Below, piece by piece: positions 1 to 8,119 of a stretch of DNA of 23,797 bases (position 1 is its first letter; the number at the start of each line of letters is the position of its first letter). A program made the translations under genes and the position numbers. Source of the DNA: Aminipila sp047974845 (GTDB lineage: Bacteria; Bacillota; Clostridia; Peptostreptococcales; Anaerovoracaceae); NCBI GenBank assembly GCA_047974845.1, contig JBKECQ010000079.1, positions 1-23,797 of the forward strand, read 5' to 3'. The notes beneath the pieces are model-generated. The model was not told the origin of the DNA and did not search any database. It worked only from the letters and a program-made list of their open reading frames with translations.

Positions 1-34
1 TGCAGTAGGTTCTCAAAGTGCGTTTTTTAATATA

Positions 35-1300
35 TTAACGTAGATGCTTTTCAAGTAAATCAATAAAGGTATCCAAATATTCCTCTTTAGGAAACATTGC
101 TCTAGCAGAGGTGCTGTTACCACCGCCCTTGCCTTGATAGATGTGAGCATTATCCTTTACAAGTTTACCGCAATCAATTTGTCCGCTTGAAAACAGTAAA
201 ATTGTTTTATCTACATTTGAGACTAAAGCTAATATATTTTTAACCTTAGGAATTAGTGCTCTGCCTATTTGAAGAAGATCATCTATTTTCATATCATCGT
301 AAGTATAAACATTAAGTTTTGGCATAGAATCTAAAGCTTCTTTAGATTCTAAAGATGAGTCGTTGTTTGAATCAAGGGAATTCATGATATGGCAAGTACG
401 CTCATTTATAACAGACTGTTTTAACCTATGGTGCTCATTCTTAATGGCTTTAAATTTATCTTCTTGAATATTAATTTTATCTATGAGGTCAGTTGTGGAA
501 GCAGAATATTTCTTATTTAGTTTAAGCAATAGCTCATGGTAGTCGTCAAAAAGTTCCATGGCTTTTTTCCCAGCCTCGCAATATACTCTAAACATTCCTT
601 TATAATTTTCCACTTTCAGAATTTTAATTAGACCAACTTGTCCGGCAGTTGAAGGATGAGTGCCACAACAAGCTACGCAATCAGAAGGCTTAGTAATATC
701 GCCTACGCAGACTATAGATATATCATGGTCAATGCTCAGTGCCTTTCTAAGAGGAAGTTTTGAAGCTTCCTCAAAGGAATCAAAGTGCCTTATAACAACG
801 GGGGCATTAGACCAAATAACCTCATTGGCAAGTCTCTCTGCTCTTATAGCCATTTCCCAAGTGAGCGTTTGAAAATCCGGATTTTCTTCCAAATTTATAT
901 CAATGGTCATATACTCGTCACCCATATGAAAACCACGGTTTACTCCGCCGTATTCTCCGTAGAAAATTCCCGATAGGATATGCTCTCCGCAATGCCTTTG
1001 CATATTTAAAAATCTATGATTCCAATCTATTGTACATTCAACAGTATCCCCAATTTTCAACACAATATTGCTGTTATTACATTGCACATTGTGATACACG
1101 ATATTATTTTCTTCATAAACAGAGATTACCTCAAAATTGTTAATTTTTCCCTTGTCACAACTTTGGCCACCACCTGTTGGGAAGAAAATGGTCTTATCCA
1201 AAACTAAAATAAAATCGTCTTGGGATGAAATTATGTCAACTATCTTTGCCGTATTAACCCTTAGATAGGGATCCTTTTGATATAGTTTAATTGTGCTCAT
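35..1300 (-). CDS. AlaX-type alanyl-tRNA editing hydrolase with DHHA1 domain
   Basis: Predicted trans-editing enzyme that hydrolyses mischarged Ser- or Gly-tRNA(Ala) in the cytoplasm. The 421-aa product has the AlaRS editing-domain layout: a beta-barrel region with a FFPTGGGQ motif (about residues 39-46), zinc ligands HxxxH at H103/H107 and CxxxH at C211/H215, and a C-terminal DHHA1-like part ending in a glycine-rich GKGGGN motif near residue 390. There is no aminoacylation domain, so it is a free-standing long AlaX rather than AlaS. An in-frame ATG lies 13 codons upstream, but the ATG at 1298-1300 is chosen because AGGAG sits 7 nt before it and the upstream residues fit no AlaX start. It is divergent from the amidase gene. 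Whether it edits Ser, Gly or both cannot be told from sequence. Confidence 0.9.
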   Translation of the reverse strand: MSTIKLYQKDPYLRVNTAKIVDIISSQDDFILVLDKTIFFPTGGGQSCDKGKINNFEVISVYEENNIVYHNVQCNNSNIVLKIGDTVECTIDWNHRFLNMQRHCGEHILSGIFYGEYGGVNRGFHMGDEYMTIDINLEENPDFQTLTWEMAIRAERLANEVIWSNAPVVIRHFDSFEEASKLPLRKALSIDHDISIVCVGDITKPSDCVACCGTHPSTAGQVGLIKILKVENYKGMFRVYCEAGKKAMELFDDYHELLLKLNKKYSASTTDLIDKINIQEDKFKAIKNEHHRLKQSVINERTCHIMNSLDSNNDSSLESKEALDSMPKLNVYTYDDMKIDDLLQIGRALIPKVKNILALVSNVDKTILLFSSGQIDCGKLVKDNAHIYQGKGGGNSTSARAMFPKEEYLDTFIDLLEKHLR

Positions 1301-1327
1301 GAAATTTCTCCTTATAATGATAAAATA

Positions 1328-1336
1328 ATTATAGCA
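1328..1336 (-). promoter_or_regulatory. Extended -10 promoter for the alaX-type gene
   Basis: On the minus strand the sequence reads TGCTATAAT, a perfect extended -10 element, 28 bases before the chosen start codon. No good -35 hexamer is visible at 17 bp, which is common for extended -10 promoters. Confidence 0.5.
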
Positions 1337-1350
1337 CAAATTAGTGAATA

Positions 1351-1361
1351 TGGTATATAAT
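1351..1361 (+). promoter_or_regulatory. Putative -10 of the divergent amidase promoter
   Basis: TGGTATATAAT on the plus strand contains a perfect TATAAT at 1356-1361. No convincing -35 is visible. It lies almost back-to-back with the minus-strand -10 element, so the two divergent promoters may compete. It would give an mRNA leader of roughly 85 nt before the amidase ATG. Confidence 0.4.
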
Positions 1362-1451
1362 AAATTTAAAGATGTACTAGTTTGCTCTTATGACAGAATG
1401 GGAATAGGACAAATGCTTCGCTGCATATATATATGCAGGGAGGCTGAGGAC

Positions 1452-2216
1452 ATGAGAGTAAATAATAAACTGAAAAAGATTAAGGTTTTGTTTTGTTTAA
1501 TAATCATTTGCTTAATTACTGCTGCTGTGCCAACATATCAAGAGGTGCTTAAGAGCGTTGAAAAAATAACCTCGGCAGATGTAATTGTTATTGATGCGGG
1601 ACATGGTGGCTTTGATGGTGGAGCAGAAAGCATCAAAGGGACTTCGGAAAAAAACATTAACTTAGCTATTGCTAAAGAACTTGAAGCTTTGGCTAAAAAA
1701 GACGGCTGGAATATTATCATGACAAGAAGTGAGGATTTAAGCTTAGGGGAAGATGTTAACGGAGCAATCAGAAGCAAGAAGACAAAAGATTTATTAGAAC
1801 GCAAAAGAATTATTTCGGAGATAAAGCCTATGCTGGCTGTTAGTATTCACCTAAACAGCTTTAAGGAAGATAGGAGTGTACACGGAGCTCAAGTTTTCTA
1901 TCCGTCAGGGTCAGAAGATAAAGCAGTCATTGCCGATAGTAAGAGATTGGCGGAGATTGTACAGGAGTCGTTAGAAACAGGTATTCAAGACGGAAAAGAG
2001 CGTACAGCTCTAAGCAAGTCAGGTGTGCTTATTCTAAAGAACCCGTCAGTGCCAATTATTATTGTTGAATGTGGTTTCCTATCAAACAATCAAGAAGCTG
2101 ATTTATTGGAAACAAGTGAGTATCAGAAAAAGCTAGCAGAATGTATATATAAGGGAATTTTAACCTTTACCAATAAAGAACCAAAAAAAGAAATGAACGT
2201 TATTGACAGCTTATAA
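1452..2216 (+). CDS. cwlD: N-acetylmuramoyl-L-alanine amidase, CwlD-like (Amidase_3)
   Basis: Zinc amidase that removes the stem peptide from muramic acid. In spore formers CwlD acts in making cortex muramic-delta-lactam. The 254-aa product has an N-terminal basic stretch and one hydrophobic segment (about residues 11-27), suggesting a membrane anchor or uncleaved signal with the catalytic domain outside. The Amidase_3 metal and catalytic residues are visible: H51 in DAGHGG, E59, H133 in SIHLNS and E206 in VECGFLSN. The reading frame is open back to 1344, but the ATG at 1452 is preferred because AGGGAGG at 1437-1443 sits 8 nt before it and the membrane segment then starts at the N terminus. 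Length and motifs match CwlD better than large multidomain autolysins. The symbol is by resemblance; no other sporulation gene is nearby. Confidence 0.8.
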   Translation: MRVNNKLKKIKVLFCLIIICLITAAVPTYQEVLKSVEKITSADVIVIDAGHGGFDGGAESIKGTSEKNINLAIAKELEALAKKDGWNIIMTRSEDLSLGEDVNGAIRSKKTKDLLERKRIISEIKPMLAVSIHLNSFKEDRSVHGAQVFYPSGSEDKAVIADSKRLAEIVQESLETGIQDGKERTALSKSGVLILKNPSVPIIIVECGFLSNNQEADLLETSEYQKKLAECIYKGILTFTNKEPKKEMNVIDSL

Positions 2217-2271
2217 AATCGAAATTAATATAGTAGGCTTAAAACAAGGAAGATAAATTTTGGAGGTACAC

Positions 2272-3804
2272 ATGTTAAAGGAGAAAAGCTATTTTAGAGA
2301 GGAATTGCCGATAAATGTTACAACAGCACATATCGAGGAATACCCAGCACATTTCCATGATGATTTGGAAATAGTGTATGTATTAGAAGGGTCGGTTAAC
2401 TTAAAAAACGGATATTACAGCTACTTATTAAAGCAAGGGGATATCTTTATACTAAATGATAGAGAAATACATAGCTTTACTAGAACTGATGAAGATAACA
2501 TGGTCATGATGCTCCAAATCAACTTATCTTACTTTTCTAATTACTATGGGGATTTGAAAAATAATTTCTTTATTACAGATGTTCACGACAGTAGCGAAAG
2601 CGTTGAAGTGCTTAGAAATATTCTGGGAAGAATCATGATGGAAGTCTTAGAAAAGGGTTATGGGTACGAACATAAGGTTATTGAAAGTACACATAACTTA
2701 TTGGCTTGTCTATTGTCAGATTTTCAGTATTTTGCAAGCGAAGATGGAAAAGTTGTAAACGAATCTAAGAGTAAAACAAATAAAGTCCTAGCCGGTCGTC
2801 TTCGTAGAATCACAGATTATATGTATGACAACTATACTAGGAAGCTGACTTTAAATGAGATAGCGGATAGAGAACATTTAAGTATATATTATTTATCTCA
2901 TGTAATAAAGGAGGCTACCGGTTTAAGCTTTCAGGATTTACTGAGCTTTATTCGTGTTGACGAATCCGAGAAATTATTAATGACTACCAATAAGAAGATT
3001 GGTGCTATATCTGAGGAAATGGGATTCTCCGCTGTAAGATATTACATAAAGCATTTCAAAGTATGGTTTGGTATACATCCTCAAGAATATAGAAAGAAAT
3101 ATGCAGATAAGGGAAGCACTAGGGAAAGCAATGCCAACTATGTAAGATGCTCCCCTCAGGAAATTGAAGAAGCAATTAGAAAGCAGGTTAAGGGCGTATA
3201 CAGTGAGTACATAAAGGGAAAGAAACCGGATCCTGTAATTGTGGAGCTTGACTTGCAAGCGGCGTTGACCGAACAACAGGTTGTTAAGACCTTTATGTGC
3301 GAATTGCTGGAAAGGGAAGATTTAAAGCCTATAGCAAGACCTTTTAATTTAATGAAGAGTCTAAAGGAAAGGGTTATTGCATCGGGTAAGAATTATTTGA
3401 TTACCACTAGCAGTACTAATCCCAACGATATAAACAGCCTAAGCATCTTGGTTTACAATATTAATGACTTTATTAGAAAAGACTTAGATAATGCTGAGAG
3501 CAGAGAAAAGATATTTGAAATATCATCTCAGTATGATGAAGAAGGGGAATTTTTAATTAAGTGCCAAGGTCTATCCGGTGAATTTAATGTAAGTAGATAT
3601 AAACTTTCTCAGAAAAATATCGTTACAGCATATCAAGAGGGTTTGAGAGCCCCTGGAGTTGCCAGTAAAAGAGAAACTGTTATAAATAGCTGGTCTACAC
3701 TACCTGATATAGATTTTAGCTCTATAACGACATCAGAGGCCTTAAATGTACGTTCAACTATGAGGGGTATAAGTGCGGAAATTATTTTAATTGATAGACA
3801 ATAA
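2272..3804 (+). CDS. AraC-family transcriptional regulator with GH39-like C-terminal extension
   Basis: DNA-binding regulator of 510 aa. Residues 1-100 form a cupin-type sensor domain (the HFHDDLEIVYVLEG segment is typical). About residues 175-278 are the AraC double helix-turn-helix, ending in the usual GIHPQEYR motif. A further 230 residues follow, which simple AraC proteins lack. The pattern near residues 390-400 (SILVYNINDF) and the closing 100 residues (VSRYKLSQKN followed by a beta-rich stretch) resemble, from memory, the beta-sandwich end of AraC-GH39 fusion proteins, but there is no room for the glycosidase barrel. A TTG at 2260 extends the frame, but GGAGG at 2262-2266 lies 5 nt before the ATG at 2272, which is preferred. 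It follows the amidase by 55 nt with no terminator seen, so co-transcription is possible. The ligand is unknown. Confidence 0.8.
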   Translation: MLKEKSYFREELPINVTTAHIEEYPAHFHDDLEIVYVLEGSVNLKNGYYSYLLKQGDIFILNDREIHSFTRTDEDNMVMMLQINLSYFSNYYGDLKNNFFITDVHDSSESVEVLRNILGRIMMEVLEKGYGYEHKVIESTHNLLACLLSDFQYFASEDGKVVNESKSKTNKVLAGRLRRITDYMYDNYTRKLTLNEIADREHLSIYYLSHVIKEATGLSFQDLLSFIRVDESEKLLMTTNKKIGAISEEMGFSAVRYYIKHFKVWFGIHPQEYRKKYADKGSTRESNANYVRCSPQEIEEAIRKQVKGVYSEYIKGKKPDPVIVELDLQAALTEQQVVKTFMCELLEREDLKPIARPFNLMKSLKERVIASGKNYLITTSSTNPNDINSLSILVYNINDFIRKDLDNAESREKIFEISSQYDEEGEFLIKCQGLSGEFNVSRYKLSQKNIVTAYQEGLRAPGVASKRETVINSWSTLPDIDFSSITTSEALNVRSTMRGISAEIILIDRQ

Positions 3805-3824
3805 CAACAAGTATATGTATTAAG

Positions 3825-3872
3825 AAAAATGCTGGGGAAGGCTAAGACCAAGTTATAATCCCGGCATTTTTT
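3825..3872 (+). terminator. Rho-independent terminator after the AraC gene
   Basis: Left arm AAAAATGCTGGG (3825-3836) pairs with CCCGGCATTTTT (3860-3871) with one G-U pair and a 23-nt loop, ending in a T-tract of six. Confidence 0.75.
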
Positions 3873-3892
3873 ATATGTTTAAGGCTTTACGG

Positions 3893-3898
3893 TATAAT
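3893..3898 (+). promoter_or_regulatory. Putative -10 box for the alpha/beta hydrolase gene
   Basis: A perfect TATAAT stands 51 nt upstream of the hydrolase ATG and just downstream of the preceding terminator. The -35 region is not recognisable. Confidence 0.4.
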
Positions 3899-3948
3899 AG
3901 TTATAGTGGTATTAAACTTATATTTGAAAGTAAAAAGAGGGGAGTACA

Positions 3949-4878
3949 ATGGATTTTCAAATTACAGGAAAATTTAAGAGTGCTGACGGAATTAGTGATA
4001 TAGCTTACTATATTTTAAGACCTAAGGGTGAAGTTAAGGGCGTTATCCAATTATCCCATGGTATGTGTGAATACTTTAGGCGATATGATGAATTTAGCGG
4101 GTTTATGAATAGAAATGGAATAGCAGTGGTGGGGAACGATCATCTGGGACATGGAGGTTCAGTAAAATCCAAAGAGGATTTGGGTTGGATGGCGGAAAAA
4201 GATGGGTGGAAGTTTGCGGTAAAGGATCTTTACACTATGACGTGCATAGCAAAAAAAGAGTTTCCACATAAACCATACGTTATTTTTGGACACAGCATGG
4301 GGTCTTTTATGACCAGAGCCTATTTGAGCGATTATAGTGAAAAAGTAAATGGTGCCATAATCTGCGGAACAGGGGGAAAGAATAACTTATTAGGAATAGG
4401 GATAATACTTTCTTGGATAATAACTAAAATATGTGGACAAAAATATCGCTCTAAATTAATAGATAATTTAACATTTGGGAGATATTGCAATAAACTTAAA
4501 TGTGCCATAAGTAAGAAAGAATGGCTGTCTAGGGATAAAGAAACAGTAGATGAATACGTCAGTAATTCATATTGCCATTTCATTTTTACGGCATCTGCAT
4601 TTTATGATTTATTTTGTGTAAATAGATTTGTAAATTCTAAAAAATGGGCAAGTTCAATTAAAGCACAAATTCCAATTTTCATGATATCCGGTGATATGGA
4701 TCCGGTGGGAGACTACGGAGAAGGGGTAAAATGGGTTCATAATCAGCTTGTTAAAGCTGATAAAAATGTTAAATTAAAACTATACTCTAATGCAAGGCAT
4801 GAGCTTTTAAATGAAGTAAATAAGGAAATGGTGTACGAAGAAATATTGCATTGGATGAACACAAAGGTACTGAACTAA
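3949..4878 (+). CDS. Alpha/beta hydrolase, monoacylglycerol lipase / lysophospholipase-like
   Basis: Predicted serine esterase of 309 aa acting on acylglycerol, lysophospholipid or a similar ester. It belongs to the Hydrolase_4 (PldB/MGL) group: oxyanion-hole segment LSHGMCEYFRRY near residues 35-46, DHLGHGGS at 64-71, nucleophile elbow GHSMGS with S116, acid D251 in SGDMDPVG, and H284 in NARHELLNE. These complete the catalytic triad. A hydrophobic insertion at about 147-162 is a likely lid over the active site. No signal peptide is seen, so it is probably cytoplasmic or membrane-associated. An AGAGGGGAG ribosome binding site lies just before the ATG. It is a single-gene unit, converging with the nhaC-type gene. 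The substrate cannot be set from sequence. Confidence 0.85.
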   Translation: MDFQITGKFKSADGISDIAYYILRPKGEVKGVIQLSHGMCEYFRRYDEFSGFMNRNGIAVVGNDHLGHGGSVKSKEDLGWMAEKDGWKFAVKDLYTMTCIAKKEFPHKPYVIFGHSMGSFMTRAYLSDYSEKVNGAIICGTGGKNNLLGIGIILSWIITKICGQKYRSKLIDNLTFGRYCNKLKCAISKKEWLSRDKETVDEYVSNSYCHFIFTASAFYDLFCVNRFVNSKKWASSIKAQIPIFMISGDMDPVGDYGEGVKWVHNQLVKADKNVKLKLYSNARHELLNEVNKEMVYEEILHWMNTKVLN

Positions 4879-4921
4879 AATGAAAAATGAAGTAGTGGGA
4901 AATTAAATAAAACAATAAAAT

Positions 4922-4949
4922 AAAAAAGCGACCTAATTTTAGGTCGCTT
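4922..4949. terminator. Bidirectional terminator hairpin between convergent genes
   Basis: AAGCGACCT and AGGTCGCTT form a 9-bp stem around a 6-nt loop. On the minus strand it is followed by a run of six T, so it is strongest for the nhaC-type transcript. The plus-strand T-run is only three, so it may also weakly end the hydrolase transcript. Confidence 0.75.
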
Positions 4950-4986
4950 TCGATTTATGCGATTGTAATTGTAAAATTTTTAATTT

Positions 4987-5066
4987 TGGTAAAGTATAAA
5001 CCTAAATGGTAAAATATAAGTTTATATTATTAATTATAAATTTATATGGTAAATTATAAAATTATA
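4987..5066. repeat. Four tandem copies of a 20-bp AT-rich repeat
   Basis: Copies start at 4987, 5007, 5027 and 5047 and follow the consensus TGGTAAANTATAAANTTATA. Copies 1, 2 and 4 share TGGTAAA; copy 3 has drifted to TTATTAA. They lie between the nhaC-type stop codon and its terminator, so they are transcribed in the 3' untranslated part of that mRNA. Confidence 0.75.
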
Positions 5067-5075
5067 ATTTTGTTT

Positions 5076-6521
5076 TTATTTCTTAAGTTTAACCTCTGGT
5101 TCAGCTGGAAGCTTAAATAAAGGTATAAATCTATCTAGCCCTGTAAATGTAAGAATAATAATTGATGCAACAGCAATCATAGCTGTGAAATTGTATTTTA
5201 TAATATCTATTGGATTGAACACGTGAAGCGGATATACGTTAGCTGCGATACCAATGTAGAACGCAATGTATACGTGCCAAGGAATAAGCTGAGAACCAAA
5301 TACACCAAGAGCATCTCCAAATGTAGCATTTCTTAACTTAAGCTTGTAAATAGCTTCTTCGTCACCTTCAACGTTCTTTTCAACTAAATCTTTGATGATT
5401 GGTCCAACAGTTACGATTTGAGCCATTTCATCAGCAAGACAAGCATTTCCGAACAATGAAAGAATAGCATTGCAAGTCATTAAGTGTCTTACTTTTCTTG
5501 AAACCATTAGAACTAAAGTTGATAGAGGTGCAAAGGCATCAATTCTTCCCATGATACCACCAAATGCAGCAACCCACATCATCATAACGATAACCCATTT
5601 ACCTGCATCAGCAAATCCATCTTGCATTAACTGAACATATTCAGCAAATGAAGGAACTGTACCAGCCATTACACCGAAGATGTAAGCTGAAACAATACCA
5701 GCGCCTAAACAGATAAATGTTGACATACCCATAATAGCAAGAACAATTACTAGAATTAGAGGTACAATCATGTAATATGGAACGCCTGCCTGAATCTGAT
5801 TTAATAAATCAACAGCAGCAGGTCTTTCAACTGAAAGGAAATCAAATACTTCAGGTGGAATAGCAGCGATTGCTTCTGCTCCATTTGTAGTTTGACCAGG
5901 AAGTCCTAGGCCTGCGCAGAAGAATACTACAGCTGAAGCAGCAAGGCAAAGGATTGACCAAACACCCTGATGTCTGATTCTGTGAATAACTTCAACACCC
6001 TGGATACCAGAACTTACTACAGTAGTATCTGAAATAAGACCAATGTTATCACCAAAGCAAGCACCACCTGCAATAGCAGCAGTAGTTAGTAATAAGTTAC
6101 CATCTACTAGGTGATTTAACCATAAGAAAATTGGTGCACAAGCAGCGAATGTTCCCCATGAAGTTCCTGTTGCAACTGAAAGTACAGCTGTAACCATAAG
6201 GCCGACAACGGCAACAGTCTTTGCTGTTATACCAAGGCTAAGAGCCATGTTTACGATAGCAGCACCAACACCTGTTGACATAAATGCACTTGCCATAGCG
6301 TAAGCGAACATAAGAATAAAAAGTGCGATAAGGATTTTGCTTACACTTGCCATAGCAGCATCTAGGCATTCATTAAACTTTAACTTCTCTGTTATCATTG
6401 CAACTATAATTGCAGTGAATGCAGCAACCGGAGCAGCAGTAAGAGCATCTACACCACTGATCATCAAAATTGCCATTACGATTACTGGGACGAACTTAAA
6501 AGCCGCCTTTAAGTTTTTCAT
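5076..6521 (-). CDS. NhaC-family Na+/H+ antiporter-like transporter
   Basis: Polytopic membrane carrier of 481 aa with about a dozen hydrophobic segments and no signal peptide beyond the first segment. NhaC-family landmarks are the GTSWGT motif at 119-124 and the GACFGDNIGLISDTT segment at about 153-167, plus a second half with related repeats (GNACLADE near the C-terminal third). Members exchange Na+ for H+, or move amino acids or organic acids with Na+ or H+. In this copy the usual SPISDTT-type stretch reads GLISDTT, so the substrate should not be assumed to be only Na+/H+. AGGAGG stands in front of the ATG. Codon choice looks more restricted than in the neighbours, suggesting high expression. 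It has its own sigma-A promoter and terminator. Confidence 0.85.
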   Translation of the reverse strand: MKNLKAAFKFVPVIVMAILMISGVDALTAAPVAAFTAIIVAMITEKLKFNECLDAAMASVSKILIALFILMFAYAMASAFMSTGVGAAIVNMALSLGITAKTVAVVGLMVTAVLSVATGTSWGTFAACAPIFLWLNHLVDGNLLLTTAAIAGGACFGDNIGLISDTTVVSSGIQGVEVIHRIRHQGVWSILCLAASAVVFFCAGLGLPGQTTNGAEAIAAIPPEVFDFLSVERPAAVDLLNQIQAGVPYYMIVPLILVIVLAIMGMSTFICLGAGIVSAYIFGVMAGTVPSFAEYVQLMQDGFADAGKWVIVMMMWVAAFGGIMGRIDAFAPLSTLVLMVSRKVRHLMTCNAILSLFGNACLADEMAQIVTVGPIIKDLVEKNVEGDEEAIYKLKLRNATFGDALGVFGSQLIPWHVYIAFYIGIAANVYPLHVFNPIDIIKYNFTAMIAVASIIILTFTGLDRFIPLFKLPAEPEVKLKK

Positions 6522-6562
6522 AATAACTCCTCCTAAAAAAATAAAAAAATCGCATTGCCTTA

Positions 6563-6591
6563 ATTTTATTCACTATAAATGTAGATGTCAA
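6563..6591 (-). promoter_or_regulatory. Sigma-A promoter of the nhaC-type gene
   Basis: Minus strand: TTGACA (6586-6591), a 17-bp spacer, and TAAAAT (6563-6568), about 42 nt before the start codon. This is close to the consensus. Confidence 0.8.
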
Positions 6592-6603
6592 CATATTTTG
6601 ACA
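6586..6603. promoter_or_regulatory. Inverted repeat over the nhaC -35 box (candidate operator)
   Basis: TGTCAA (6586-6591) and TTGACA (6598-6603) are perfect inverted arms around 6 bp. One arm is the -35 hexamer itself, so a protein bound here would block or modulate the promoter. The regulator is unknown. Confidence 0.4.
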
Positions 6604-6639
6604 CAAAAATATCAGTATTTACAGACAACTCGACCAAAA

Positions 6640-6655
6640 TTGTTATAAGTAACAA
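6640..6655. promoter_or_regulatory. Inverted repeat, candidate operator
   Basis: TTGTTA and TAACAA are perfect inverted arms around TAAG, upstream of the nhaC promoter in its direction. A chance occurrence in AT-rich DNA is possible. Confidence 0.3.
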
Positions 6656-7042
6656 AAACATATAAATTGATGGTCTTATTACACAATTGGCTGAAAACTT
6701 GAAATTGTTTGAAAAATGTGATGTCACAATGTATTATTAATGAATACAAATTAAAAAATACGCAAAAATATAAAAAAATAGAAAAAAATAGTAAAAAAAG
6801 TTAGTGAAAATAATAACTAACAAAAAAGCGTAAGTGTGAAAAAAATATAAATATTGGCAAATTCGTTAAATATAGAATTGTTCTAATAAATGTTAAAATG
6901 CACACAAATAAAAACAGGGCAACCAAAACTCTAATATTTATATATAAATAATGTAACTTAATGTATAATGGATTTGTTTGACAAAAAATATGCAGATTTT
7001 GATGAAAATAGTATGTACTAAGACTGTTAGAGGAGAAAGATA
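6656..7042. other. AT-rich intergenic stretch with A-tracts and inverted repeats
   Basis: No coding frame is convincing. It holds an inverted pair ACAATT (6683-6688) and AATTGT (6703-6708), arms TGTGA and TCACA at 6717-6728, and five phased A-tracts at 6753-6799. Promoter candidates for the downstream serine hydrolase are a TATAAT at 6964-6969 and a TTGACA at 6978-6983, neither of which has a well-placed partner. Confidence 0.6.
6753..6799. other. Helically phased A-tracts (predicted curved DNA)
   Basis: Runs of 5-7 A occur at 6753-6758, 6764-6768, 6772-6778, 6782-6788 and 6793-6799. Their centres are 9-11 bp apart, the spacing that gives intrinsic bending. The block lies near the middle of the divergent intergenic region. 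Confidence 0.55.
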
Positions 7043-8119
7043 ATGATAATTAATAAGATGAATAAATATGCAGAAGAAGCGTGCTTTTATCATGATTTAG
7101 CGGGAATAGCCATAGGAGTATCTATTGGATCAAATAGCCCGCTAAAACATAACGGGTTGGAATACGAATTTGCAACGGGATATAAAAACTATGTTTCTGG
7201 AGAAAAACTCGAAAATAATACTATATTTCACGTGGCTTCTGTTACAAAACTTTTTGTAGGCACATCGATTATGCTGTTAGCTGAGAAAGGTCTAATAAAT
7301 TTGGATAGTACTATCAATGAAGTTTTACCTTGGTTTGAAATGCATGACACAAGGTATAAGGCTATAACTGTTCGCCATTTATTGGCACACACAGCAGGTC
7401 TAGGTGATGTTACTGATTATGGATGGGATAGGCCGGAATTAGATGTAGAAGCTTTAAAGAGATATGTGTGCAGTGAGGAAGTTAAGTCGTCAGGATTGTT
7501 ATGGCATCCCAGCGAAAATAAATTTAGCTATAGCAATATGGGGTATGAGATATTAGGCACTATAATTGCAGAAGTTTCAGGAGTGAGTTTTGAAGAGTTT
7601 GTTACAGAAAATATACTTAATATTGTTGGTATGAATGATTCCACGCTTTTGACATTCAAAAGGGCAGAAGGTAGTTTGGACTTACAAGATTTAGATGCTG
7701 TAGGATTAGCCATGCCGCATAAAAAGGACACGGAAAATCATATTGTGCTGGAAAATCAGTACCCGTATAACAGAGCTCACGGACCAAGCTCCACTCTAAC
7801 AACAAATTTATCTGATTTAACAAAATGGGCAAAGGCCCACCTAAATAAGAGCCTATTAAAGGATAGTTCCTACCATGAAGTATGGTTGCCACAGTCGGTA
7901 GTACCAAATAATGGAGAACGTATAGGCTTAAGTTGGTTTATTAGAGAACAAAATGGATATACATTATATGGACATGAGGGAAATGATGATGGTTTTAGAG
8001 CAAGTTTTTGGATTTGTCCTGAATTAGATATGCACATTGCCGTTACTGCAAACATTAGTAAAGCTCCGGTAAAGAAGATAAGTAAAAGGATCTTTGATAT
8101 GATTACTTGTGAAGAGTAG
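7043..8119 (+). CDS. Serine hydrolase, class C beta-lactamase / esterase fold
   Basis: Predicted cytoplasmic esterase or peptidase of the Beta-lactamase (PF00144) family, 358 aa. The three active-site motifs are present and properly spaced: SVTK at S66-K69 with the nucleophile and general base, YSN at 163-165, and HEG at 311-313 in place of KTG. The HEG form is common in EstB-like esterases and D-aminopeptidases, so a true beta-lactamase role is unlikely. No signal peptide or lipobox is visible, which also argues against secretion. An AGGAG ribosome binding site stands before the ATG. It is transcribed alone, divergent from the nhaC-type gene. The substrate is unknown. Confidence 0.85.
   Translation: MIINKMNKYAEEACFYHDLAGIAIGVSIGSNSPLKHNGLEYEFATGYKNYVSGEKLENNTIFHVASVTKLFVGTSIMLLAEKGLINLDSTINEVLPWFEMHDTRYKAITVRHLLAHTAGLGDVTDYGWDRPELDVEALKRYVCSEEVKSSGLLWHPSENKFSYSNMGYEILGTIIAEVSGVSFEEFVTENILNIVGMNDSTLLTFKRAEGSLDLQDLDAVGLAMPHKKDTENHIVLENQYPYNRAHGPSSTLTTNLSDLTKWAKAHLNKSLLKDSSYHEVWLPQSVVPNNGERIGLSWFIREQNGYTLYGHEGNDDGFRASFWICPELDMHIAVTANISKAPVKKISKRIFDMITCEE

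Noticed and set aside
660..872. 70-codon plus-strand frame across the alaX-type gene
   Set aside because: It lies opposite the conserved zinc-motif coding region and has no ribosome binding site or recognisable family.
6598..6626. Plus-strand promoter from the second TTGACA at 6598
   Set aside because: The position 17 bp downstream reads ACAGAC, not a -10; the hexamer is better explained as one arm of the inverted repeat.
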